A DNA stretch of 8,437 bases, from positions 1 to 8,437 of the forward strand of contig JAURZP010000420.1 of the NCBI GenBank assembly GCA_030653335.1, read 5' to 3'. This stretch comes from Methanoregula sp. Lineage in GTDB: Archaea; Halobacteriota; Methanomicrobia; Methanomicrobiales; Methanospirillaceae. The notes under the pieces were generated by a model. It was given only the letters and a program-made list of their open reading frames with translations, searched no databases and was not told where the DNA came from. The translations under genes and the position numbers were made by a program. Below are positions 1-5,780 of the stretch, piece by piece (positions within the stretch are counted from its first letter, which is position 1; each line of letters opens with the position of its first letter).

Positions 1-230
1 TGCTCCTGCCGCCATCCCATCCGGATCTGGTCTGACTCGAAATAGACGGCGTGCCGGACAAAACTAATAATTCCCACAACACCGACAAGAACCGCTGCCG
101 CTATCCTGATTGCGATCTCAATGTTGATAAAAAGAAAGAAAATGCCAATAAATATCCCGATCATGGATATGGCCAGGGTCGCTCCCATCAGAAGCGAGGC
201 CTCATGCGCTGTCGGTTGTGTTGCTCCCAT
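1..230 (-). CDS. Small membrane protein, N-terminal part (runs off left edge)
   Basis: The minus strand is open from ATG at 228-230 to base 1 with no stop, giving 76 complete codons of a protein cut by the window edge. The start is supported by a Shine-Dalgarno-like GGGTGA five to nine bases upstream (232-238). The short polar N-terminus (MGATQPTAHEASLL) is followed by two hydrophobic stretches at about residues 16-36 and 39-58. After these comes a polar segment that includes RHAVYF and SDQIRMGWRQE. This is the pattern of a small integral membrane protein with a two-helix hairpin and a soluble C-terminal part. I do not recognise the family with confidence and assign no function. It is divergent from the PemK-like gene, with 112 bases between the two starts. 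Codon use agrees with the neighbouring genes. Confidence 0.72.
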   Translation of the reverse strand, partial: MGATQPTAHEASLLMGATLAISMIGIFIGIFFLFINIEIAIRIAAAVLVGVVGIISFVRHAVYFESDQIRMGWRQE

Positions 231-342
231 AATTCACCCTTATAATTCATTCTTGTAGGTGATTGATTCATACATGGAGAAAAACCCTGCGAAAAAAAAG
301 AATCAAACGACTTATGCCCATTAGTGCCGGAATACTTATGAT

Positions 343-705
343 ATGGGACGTTACCTGCCGGGCGATGTCATACTTGCACCTGTTGCCTTTGAAGAGCGGG
401 GCGGGGCAAAGACACGCCCGGCCATTGTGATCTCGGCGGCTGAAAACGGGGACGTGCAGATCTGCCCGGTCAGCAGCCATCCGCCAACGGATGCACCCTG
501 TATACCGATCTCGCTTAACGATTTTTCCGATGGGGGGCTTGACCTTTTTGAGGAGAGCTATGTTCTTACAACCCGCATCCGCACCATCCGGAGCGGAGAT
601 ATTGTCGGCAAACGGGGGAGGCTCACACAGGAGTGTCTGGCCTTGGTTATTGCCCAAACGCCCGGGAAGGCAAAAAGCACAGATACAAAGAAGCGATTCC
701 GGTAA
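343..705 (+). CDS. PemK/MazF-family toxin-like protein
   Basis: A 120-residue protein of the usual size for the PemK/MazF endoribonuclease fold. The N-terminal GDVILAP (residues 7-13) and KTRPAIVIS (23-31) match the family's first strands and its conserved TRP-hydrophobic core, with R25 at the position of the catalytic arginine. ICPVSS (40-45) supplies the Ser/Thr usually found after the third strand. ESYVLTTRIRTI (71-82) and GRLTQECLALVI (92-103) match the remaining conserved strands and helix. Active members cleave mRNA in the cytoplasm and are held inactive by a cognate antitoxin. No antitoxin gene is visible: the upstream neighbour is a divergent membrane protein and the downstream neighbour is convergent. 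The ATG at 343 is the first start after the in-frame stop at 322-324, and no good Shine-Dalgarno precedes it. Family call is firm; toxicity is inferred. Confidence 0.85.
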   Translation: MGRYLPGDVILAPVAFEERGGAKTRPAIVISAAENGDVQICPVSSHPPTDAPCIPISLNDFSDGGLDLFEESYVLTTRIRTIRSGDIVGKRGRLTQECLALVIAQTPGKAKSTDTKKRFR

Positions 706-706
706 C

Positions 707-711
707 TTTTT
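707..711 (+). terminator. Oligo-T tract after PemK-like gene
   Basis: Five T residues start one base after the TAA stop at 703-705, without a clear stem. Archaeal RNA polymerase can terminate at short oligo-T runs, and the convergent gene ends at 778, so a stop here is plausible but weakly supported. Confidence 0.3.
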
Positions 712-759
712 CGCAGGAGCTTATACGCCGCAAATTGAGGTCTATCGTTAAGCATATAT

Positions 760-765
760 AAAAAA
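760..765 (-). terminator. Oligo-T terminator of the Cys-containing gene
   Basis: Read on the minus strand this is a run of six T, followed by TATATG, 12 bases beyond the TAA stop at 778-780. It sits in the 72-base convergent gap and fits an archaeal oligo-T terminator. Confidence 0.45.
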
Positions 766-777
766 CCAGCGAGCCCT

Positions 778-1293
778 TTAGTTCCTGAGATAAAACCGCC
801 ATTTGCAGAACAGTTCTTTGGGATGGGGATCCGGTGGGGCAAACACGCATTCCACGCAGATGCGCTCATCGATCATCTGTGCAAAGCTCGTGAACTCAGC
901 CCGGTGCATCTCGCGGCAGACATACTCTCCCTCCCCCCGTTTGAGCCGTGCTTCCTGCGTTGGGCATGACGGCACGGTGATGATCACCTCATCTGCTTTC
1001 TCCTCAATCACATAGTCAACGATAATCGCCCACGGGAACAACCGGAGCGCTTTAACAAAACTTAGAAGACCCTTCTCGGCTATACCAAACCGTCGCATGA
1101 GATCCTTTGCTGCCATACCCCCGGCTTTACCCCATACCTGCTCGTTTATCTTCTCGGCCACGGGCTGGCCATAGTGTTCTGCAACATAGATGAACCAGAA
1201 CGCGTCAACAACCCGGTAGTGCCAGAGCAGGAACTCCAGGTACTCGTGTTTCTCTTCATCCGTCATACGGTCAAAGACTGCAGGATTTGTCAT
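778..1293 (-). CDS. Cysteine-containing protein of unknown function (DUF6125-like)
   Basis: A 171-residue soluble protein without a signal peptide. The N-terminal half is helical and aromatic-rich (TDEEKHEYLEFLLWHYRVVD, then AFWF, residues 11-34), followed by a basic helical stretch at 61-86. The C-terminal half carries a conserved-looking cysteine set: C110 in SCPTQEARLKRGEG, C126, C146 and C149 in ICVEC, H157 in PPDPHP, and C163 in CKWRF. From memory this resembles DUF6125 and related methanogen proteins with a similar Cys pattern, but I cannot confirm the family. The cysteines suggest metal or Fe-S binding, or a redox role; this is inferred. No strong Shine-Dalgarno precedes ATG 1293, and M10 at 1266 is an alternative start. 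The gene is divergent from the mptG fusion and convergent with the PemK-like gene. Confidence 0.72.
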   Translation of the reverse strand: MTNPAVFDRMTDEEKHEYLEFLLWHYRVVDAFWFIYVAEHYGQPVAEKINEQVWGKAGGMAAKDLMRRFGIAEKGLLSFVKALRLFPWAIIVDYVIEEKADEVIITVPSCPTQEARLKRGEGEYVCREMHRAEFTSFAQMIDERICVECVFAPPDPHPKELFCKWRFYLRN

Positions 1294-1372
1294 GGTCTGT
1301 CAGTGAAAGGGTTGCCCGGCAAGGTAAAAGAGTGTGCGGTGCCGGAAAAAACCATACCGGCATAGCATTACG

Positions 1373-1393
1373 CTTATCAGTTCCTGCGATAAG
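1373..1393. promoter_or_regulatory. Inverted repeat just upstream of the mptG fusion
   Basis: CTTATC at 1373-1378 and GATAAG at 1388-1393 form a perfect 6-base inverted repeat with a 9-base spacer. It ends nine bases before the ATG at 1403, and its right arm overlaps the AAGG that could serve as ribosome binding site. It may be an operator or a small hairpin masking the ribosome site. Six-base arms can also occur by chance, so this is a candidate only. Confidence 0.25.
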
Positions 1394-1402
1394 GTTGTTG
1401 GG

Positions 1403-2935
1403 ATGGATATCTCGGGCAATATCAGGGATATTGAAGAGACCGTGGGACGGTTATCGCGGGTACAGAAGATCCTTCTTGGCACGGATGGTTCTGTAACGCA
1501 ACTGCTGGAGTCGATCACGGGACATCCCGTTACCGTAAAAACGCTCGTGCAGAAGATTGTACCGGCAGATGCACAGACCGCAGACCGGGTGGCTGTCCGT
1601 GCGGGGGATCCGGTAAATCACCGGGTGGTCGAGCTACGGGATGCTGTGACAAACGATATACTGATCTATGCGATATCCGAGACGCCGGTAAAACGGCTTT
1701 CCCCGTCCTTCCGTCACGACCTGTTGATGGCCGATATCCCAATCGGAAAGATCATAAAACAACACCATATTGAAGCACGGCGCGAGATCCTCTCTGCCCG
1801 GGTCACAGCCGCAACCTTAGAAACGGGCTGTATTTTTTCCCTCTGCCCAAAAGAACCCGTGCTCAGCCGGCAGTACCAGATCATACACAAGGAAAAGCCC
1901 CTGATTTTTATCGAGGAGCAGTTCCCGTACAACAAGTTTCTTGACGAGCGAAGGATCGTGGTCAACACCCCGTCCCGGATCCATGTCAGCCTGATCGATA
2001 TGCATGGCGGTTTAGGAAGAGTGGATGGGGGGATTGGTATCACGCTCGATGAACCAGGTATTCTGCTTGAAGCACAGCAGAGACCGGATATCCGTGTTAC
2101 CGGTTGCGACACTGCCACACAGGAACGGGTGAGTGGTATCGCGTCAGAAGTACTCCGGCAGATTCATGCCGGAGCCGGAGTTTCCATCACGGTTCGATCC
2201 CTCTACCCGGCCCATACCGGCCTTGGGAGCGGTTCGCAACTGGCGCTTGCCACTGCACGGGCGATATGCGAACTCTATGGCAAAAGTGTGACGGTGACCG
2301 AGCTGGCTCGGCTGGCCGGTCGCGGGGGTACCTCCGGTATTGGGACTGCGGCCTTTGAACACGGGGGTTTTATTATCGATGGCGGACACCGCTTCGGACC
2401 TGATGGGGATAAAACAGATTTCCGGCCGTCATCGGCATCGCGGGGTGTCCGTCCACCCCCGGTCATCGCCCGCCACAACTTTCCTTCCGAATGGAAGATT
2501 CTGCTCGCCACACCGGACTTACCCGCAGGTGCAAACGGGGCGATGGAGGCAGACATCTTCCGCAACCAATGCCCGGTGCCCCTCATTGAGGTGCAGGCGC
2601 TCTGTCACGAGGTGCTGATGCGGATGCTGCCCGGTATCGTGGAGCATGATCTCGATTTGTTCGGTTCTTCCATCAATGCGGTCCAGCACCTCGGGTTCAA
2701 AAAAGTGGAGCTCGGCCTCCAGCCGCCACAGGTGAGTGGCCTTCTGGATGTGCTTAAGGGGGCCGGGGCGGCCGGGGCGGGCCTGAGTTCCTTTGGCCCA
2801 ACGGTGTATGCAATCGGGGACACAGATATGAACGCGATCGGGCAGGCTGCACAATCGTTCATGAAGGAGTCGGGCGGGGGTACTATGCTCATCACCACGG
2901 CCCGGAACAGCGGTGCTGTTGTCCGGGTAGCGTGA
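1403..2935 (+). CDS. mptG: Chorismate-lyase-like domain fused to MptG (methanopterin synthesis)
   Basis: A 510-residue cytoplasmic protein with two domains. Residues about 10-185 look like DUF98/Rv2949c-type chorismate pyruvate-lyase: KILLGTDGSVTQLLE (22-36), IPIGKIIKQ (112-120) and IEARREI (123-129). Residues about 188-505 are beta-RFA-P/RFHB-P synthase, with RIHVSLIDMHG (192-202), GRVDGGIGI (205-213), the GHMP-type glycine loop HTGLGSGSQLALATA (271-285), RGGTSGIGTAAFEHGGF (307-323) and GAGLSSFGPTVYAI (458-471). Members of the latter family join PRPP to 4-hydroxybenzoate (or 4-aminobenzoate) with loss of CO2 and PPi, an early step of methanopterin synthesis. The lyase domain would form 4-hydroxybenzoate from chorismate, so one chain would make and use the aromatic acid. 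MptG proteins are usually about 320-340 residues, and the extra length is the lyase domain. Start chosen at ATG 1403, eight bases after AAGG; an in-frame ATG at 1334 adds a basic, unconserved-looking leader that reaches back toward the divergent gene. Confidence 0.9.
   Translation: MDISGNIRDIEETVGRLSRVQKILLGTDGSVTQLLESITGHPVTVKTLVQKIVPADAQTADRVAVRAGDPVNHRVVELRDAVTNDILIYAISETPVKRLSPSFRHDLLMADIPIGKIIKQHHIEARREILSARVTAATLETGCIFSLCPKEPVLSRQYQIIHKEKPLIFIEEQFPYNKFLDERRIVVNTPSRIHVSLIDMHGGLGRVDGGIGITLDEPGILLEAQQRPDIRVTGCDTATQERVSGIASEVLRQIHAGAGVSITVRSLYPAHTGLGSGSQLALATARAICELYGKSVTVTELARLAGRGGTSGIGTAAFEHGGFIIDGGHRFGPDGDKTDFRPSSASRGVRPPPVIARHNFPSEWKILLATPDLPAGANGAMEADIFRNQCPVPLIEVQALCHEVLMRMLPGIVEHDLDLFGSSINAVQHLGFKKVELGLQPPQVSGLLDVLKGAGAAGAGLSSFGPTVYAIGDTDMNAIGQAAQSFMKESGGGTMLITTARNSGAVVRVA
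2762..2779 (+). repeat. Two tandem 9-base units inside mptG
   Basis: The 9-base unit GCCGGGGCG occurs twice in direct tandem and in frame, encoding AGAAGA within the glycine/alanine loop that precedes the LSSFGPTVYA motif. It keeps frame and looks like a simple slippage product in a flexible loop rather than a functional element. Confidence 0.6.
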
Positions 2936-2940
2936 CCCGC

Positions 2941-2946
2941 TTTTTT
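2941..2946 (+). terminator. Oligo-T terminator of the mptG fusion
   Basis: Six T residues begin five bases after the TGA stop at 2933-2935. The position and length fit an archaeal intrinsic terminator. The facing minus-strand gene has its own T tract 30 bases further on. Confidence 0.5.
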
Positions 2947-2975
2947 CGTCCGGGTTTCCGGCTCGTGGATACTAC

Positions 2976-2982
2976 AAAAAAA
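2976..2982 (-). terminator. Oligo-T terminator of the GH113-like gene
   Basis: On the minus strand a run of seven T begins four bases after the TGA stop at 2987-2989, in the 51-base convergent gap with mptG. It fits an archaeal oligo-T terminator. Confidence 0.5.
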
Positions 2983-2986
2983 GGGA

Positions 2987-4561
2987 TCAGGCCGGGTTTA
3001 CTTCTGCAAACCATTTCCTGATCACAAGCGAGGCCGGTTTTTCCCGCACAGATGATGATTTCTCAAACGAGTACTTCGGGTTGAACCCGGGCTCGATCCA
3101 GTAACCCCATGTATAGACACCGGTAAGCCAAGGCTCATCCATCGTGGATTTGAAAAACGCTTCATAGAGGTCTGCCTGTGCTGTCAGATCCTGTCGGACA
3201 GAGGGGGCAGTTGCCATGGGTTCGAACCATGCCTGTGCTGCCGCATGATCCCGGCTCTGGAAGGGGAGCAGGAAGATGAGCGGTTTTTTGTACTTTGCGT
3301 ACAGGGGATCGAACTGCTTCCGGTTGAACCTGTCCATAGCAGCTTCAAGCTCCGGAAGGGACGGTCGTTCCTGATCCGAGAAACGGTTGTAATAGTATAT
3401 CGTGACGACATCGAGATCGTCTGCCCACGGAACCTGCGAGGCATGATCTGACCATTCACTGGTAAAGAGCACCTGTGTCAGCTTACCGTGATACACAGTC
3501 CGGACATTGGCAATCAGCTTACGCCACCTCTGTTCGTTGGCTGGGATCATTGCCCCATCGATCTGTTTCCCGAGCGCGAGCATCTCGATATTGTGCTTCT
3601 CTGCGATCTGCGCAGATTTCTGCATGAAAGATCCGAACTGTACAAACCAGCGATCCCAGTACGCATTTGCTTCAGGGTCAGAGGGGTTCTTCGAGAGCTG
3701 GTCAGCCATATTCTGCATGGTCTTCTGGCCCTGTGTCCACTTGTTTTCCTGGTATTTCATGTACGCATCGTTGTCGGTCGACGGATACTCCCCGGGCATG
3801 ACGGTCCACTCAAGCTCCGTATACAGCGTGAACTTCAGCCCGCGCTTGTGGGCGGCGTCAGCCATCAGCCCGATCGAGCTTTCATCCGCAGCACCCCAGA
3901 GCCCGGCAGCTGCCTCGTCAACAATTTCTGGAGCCGAAGTGTTTGTGTACGCCCAGTAATAGTCATACACAACCCACTCTCCGCCATCCTCTTTCATGGC
4001 ATCGTACGTGTTCCAGAGATTACCGGACTTAGCTGCGGCTGGAATATTTCCACCGCCATCCATGATCGCGTGGCCTTTCTGGAATTGCGGCTTACGGACC
4101 ATTGGGGTGTCCGTCCATGGGGCACCGGCCCTCAGCGAAGTGTTCGCTGAAAGGGTTTTTACCATATCCGCAGTGACCTTCCCCCCGGAAGAGAACGAGT
4201 ACCGGATCTCGTCACCGGCCGTAATCCCGATACCGTTGTGCCGGTAGTAATAATCCGTAACTTTCTCCATGGGGTACTGCTGCCCGTTGAGCGTGAGGAT
4301 TACCGGTTCCTTCGTAGCCGGGACCGAGGCTTCGACCGGGACAAAAAGCCGCGTCCCGGTTGCTACAGCAGGAACTTTTCCGTAATCCGGCTGCTGCGCA
4401 AAGGGCAGCGAGCTGATCCCCGGCGTTTGTCCCGGTACGTGGCACCACGGGGGCTGCGGCCACGGGCCGGCCGGTGGGCAGAAGCCAACCGCCGCCATGC
4501 CGATCGTTCCGACAACAATAACAGCGATCAGTAAAAGGACGATCTTTGCTGCAACATGCAT
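2987..4561 (-). CDS. Exported or membrane-anchored GH113-like TIM-barrel protein, probably non-catalytic
   Basis: A 524-residue protein. Residues 1-26 form a signal or anchor helix (short basic start, then about 18 hydrophobic residues), followed by a Pro/Trp-rich linker with C28 and C40. Residues about 60-130 look like a beta-rich domain, and about 155-510 look like a GH-A TIM barrel closest to GH113. Supporting segments are WVVYDYYWAY (196-205), AAHKRGLKFTLYTELEW (236-252), DDLDVVTIYYYNRF (381-394), KKPLIFLLPFQSRDHAAA (425-442) and TGVYTWGYW (480-488). In GH113 enzymes the acid/base Glu lies in a G-N-E motif and the nucleophile in a T-E-x-G-Y motif. Here the matching places read GKQ (331-333) and FLLPF (430-434), so both appear lost. 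It may bind rather than cleave carbohydrate; this is inferred from remembered motifs. It lies 44 bases after the ABC ATPase on the same strand. ATG 4561 is preferred because AGGT lies seven bases upstream; GTG at 4576 would add five residues. Confidence 0.72.
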   Translation of the reverse strand: MHVAAKIVLLLIAVIVVGTIGMAAVGFCPPAGPWPQPPWCHVPGQTPGISSLPFAQQPDYGKVPAVATGTRLFVPVEASVPATKEPVILTLNGQQYPMEKVTDYYYRHNGIGITAGDEIRYSFSSGGKVTADMVKTLSANTSLRAGAPWTDTPMVRKPQFQKGHAIMDGGGNIPAAAKSGNLWNTYDAMKEDGGEWVVYDYYWAYTNTSAPEIVDEAAAGLWGAADESSIGLMADAAHKRGLKFTLYTELEWTVMPGEYPSTDNDAYMKYQENKWTQGQKTMQNMADQLSKNPSDPEANAYWDRWFVQFGSFMQKSAQIAEKHNIEMLALGKQIDGAMIPANEQRWRKLIANVRTVYHGKLTQVLFTSEWSDHASQVPWADDLDVVTIYYYNRFSDQERPSLPELEAAMDRFNRKQFDPLYAKYKKPLIFLLPFQSRDHAAAQAWFEPMATAPSVRQDLTAQADLYEAFFKSTMDEPWLTGVYTWGYWIEPGFNPKYSFEKSSSVREKPASLVIRKWFAEVNPA

Positions 4562-4580
4562 GGAGAAGACCTGCACTTCG

Positions 4581-4590
4581 TTAAAATAAA
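4581..4590 (-). promoter_or_regulatory. Possible TATA box for the GH113-like gene
   Basis: The minus strand reads TTTATTTTAA, centred about 25 bases before the ATG at 4561. A start at the usual archaeal distance would give a nearly leaderless transcript. It suggests the gene could be transcribed on its own as well as by read-through from the ATPase gene. Confidence 0.3.
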
Positions 4591-4605
4591 TGAATTGTGA
4601 TCTGT

Positions 4606-5496
4606 TTATTTCCCGATCTTGACCAGCATCTCTTCAAGCGACGGGTACCTGGACTCTATCTTCTCGACCTTGCCCCCCGCCTCGCCAATAAGCCCGGTGC
4701 ATTCGTTGAGCTCAGTCATACTCTCTGCATCGCAGACAAAGAGACCCTCTTCCTGCCGGTAGGTTTTGGAATGACCAATGAGTGCTCCTGCATCCCCAAT
4801 TGAGAAGAAGATCGCATACGTAAGAGTACCAAACTGATCGCGCAGCTCCTTCATGGTACCAAATGCCACCATCTTCCCGCGCCTTAAGATCATCACCTTG
4901 TCGCAGATCGCCTCCACCTGGTAGAGGTTGTGCGCCGAGAGGACGATCGTCTTTCCCTCCTTTTTTAACGTGCGCAGGTAATCGGCAATGAACCGCGAGC
5001 TCATCGGGTCAAGGCCGCTGGTTGCTTCATCATAGACAAGGAAACTTGGCTCATGGATAAGCGACCGGGCGATCGCTGTTTTGCGTTTCATTCCTTTTGA
5101 GAACTCACCGAGTTTTTTCCCATCCGGTTCTAGCGAGAGCGCAGCAAAGAGCTGGTTGGACCGGATGCGGATCTCCTGCGGGGAGAGCCCGTAAATCTCA
5201 CCAAAGAACGCGAGATAGTTCTCTGCAGTCATTGTTTCATAAAGCCGGGATTCCTCCGGAAGATATCCCAGATTCTCTTTGAGCGCAACCGGATTTTTCA
5301 CCACATCAATATCATTGATGAAAAGTTCGCCTGATGTGGGTGCGATAAGCCCTGAAATTATCTTGAGCAGCGTTGTCTTGCCTGCCCCGTTGTGACCGAT
5401 GATCCCAAAGATCTCACCGTCCTCAAACTCGAAGCTGACCCCGTCCAGTGCCATAAAACCATCAAAGTTTTTTATGAGATTGCGGGCGGTTATCAT
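4606..5496 (-). CDS. ABC-2-type transporter ATP-binding protein
   Basis: A 296-residue cytoplasmic ATPase of the NatA/CcmA type with every nucleotide-binding motif intact. Walker A is GHNGAGKT (34-41). The Q-loop region is GYLPEE (77-82), with Glu in place of Gln as in many NatA-like proteins. The signature is FSKGMKRK (132-139), Walker B is LVYDEA (153-158) with catalytic E157, the D-loop is SGLD (160-163) and the switch His is H189. A C-terminal extension of about 80 residues (215-296), common in this group, follows the core. It would drive an ABC-2 permease dimer. The two permease genes start 284 bases away on the opposite strand, so transporter parts are split between divergent units. ATG 5496 is preceded by AGG (5506-5508) at nine bases. 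The substrate is not shown by the sequence. Confidence 0.93.
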   Translation of the reverse strand: MITARNLIKNFDGFMALDGVSFEFEDGEIFGIIGHNGAGKTTLLKIISGLIAPTSGELFINDIDVVKNPVALKENLGYLPEESRLYETMTAENYLAFFGEIYGLSPQEIRIRSNQLFAALSLEPDGKKLGEFSKGMKRKTAIARSLIHEPSFLVYDEATSGLDPMSSRFIADYLRTLKKEGKTIVLSAHNLYQVEAICDKVMILRRGKMVAFGTMKELRDQFGTLTYAIFFSIGDAGALIGHSKTYRQEEGLFVCDAESMTELNECTGLIGEAGGKVEKIESRYPSLEEMLVKIGK

Positions 5497-5498
5497 GG

Positions 5499-5515
5499 TG
5501 ATTGCCTATCAATCA
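5499..5515. promoter_or_regulatory. Inverted repeat, candidate operator of the ABC ATPase gene
   Basis: TGATTG at 5499-5504 and CAATCA at 5510-5515 form a perfect 6-base inverted repeat with a 5-base spacer. It lies between the ATPase start codon (5496) and the candidate TATA box at 5534-5540, covering the expected transcription start. That position would suit a repressor site. Chance occurrence is possible. Confidence 0.3.
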
Positions 5516-5533
5516 AATGTGGGTGGAATCAAA

Positions 5534-5540
5534 GATATAG
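5534..5540 (-). promoter_or_regulatory. Candidate TATA box for the ABC ATPase gene
   Basis: The minus strand reads CTATATC, about 41 bases before the ATG at 5496. With a typical 25-base offset, transcription would begin near 5512, leaving a leader of about 16 bases that contains the AGG ribosome site. This is the best TATA-like sequence on this side of the divergent region. Confidence 0.38.
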
Positions 5541-5697
5541 ATTGGGATGGGGGCACTCGGGTAGTTAGACTGGTGTTTGATCTCCTCCAGACTTTAAAAA
5601 ACGGTGGAACAATGGAGTTTTTTAGTTGCGTTTCTCCCTCTTTATGAAAGCGCAAACCGGAATTTTCCTGTCAGCACCGAGTACTATTTGAACGATA

Positions 5698-5707
5698 CCA
5701 AATATTA
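5698..5707 (+). promoter_or_regulatory. Candidate TATA box for the permease operon
   Basis: CCAAATATTA reads toward the permease genes. It would place a transcription start near 5730 and a leader of about 50 bases before ATG 5781. The rest of the 5497-5780 divergent region shows no ORF I can support. Confidence 0.3.
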
Positions 5708-5780
5708 CTCTGTACTAAAACTTCCGCTGGTGTAACTGTATCTTTGCATTGCGGGAGGACCTTTTGGAGCCATACACAAC

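Noticed and set aside
51..245. 64-codon plus-strand ORF at the left edge
   Set aside because: It is antisense to the minus-strand membrane protein, which has a good ribosome site and two clear hydrophobic helices. The plus-strand product is polar, low in complexity and not protein-like.
292..299. A8 tract (T8 on the minus strand) as a terminator
   Set aside because: No minus-strand gene ends upstream of it; it lies between two divergent starts.
274..324. 16-codon lysine-rich ORF as a possible antitoxin for the PemK-like gene
   Set aside because: Too short and without antitoxin features. An ORF of this length is expected by chance.
754..765. ATATATAAAAAA as a strong TATA box
   Set aside because: In either direction it would drive transcription antisense into the end of a convergent gene. 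The T tract on the minus strand is better explained as a terminator for the gene ending at 778.
1334..1402. Upstream in-frame ATG for the mptG fusion
   Set aside because: The added 23 residues are basic and Cys-containing and do not look like part of the lyase domain. They would also use up most of the divergent promoter region. ATG 1403 is preferred.
3488..4150. 220-codon plus-strand ORF
   Set aside because: It lies wholly antisense within the GH113-like gene, whose protein shows family-like segments along its whole length. The plus-strand product shows none.
4466..4480. Lipobox at VGFC of the GH113-like protein
   Set aside because: The residue before Cys is Phe, which does not fit the small residue needed at that position, so a lipoprotein call is not supported.
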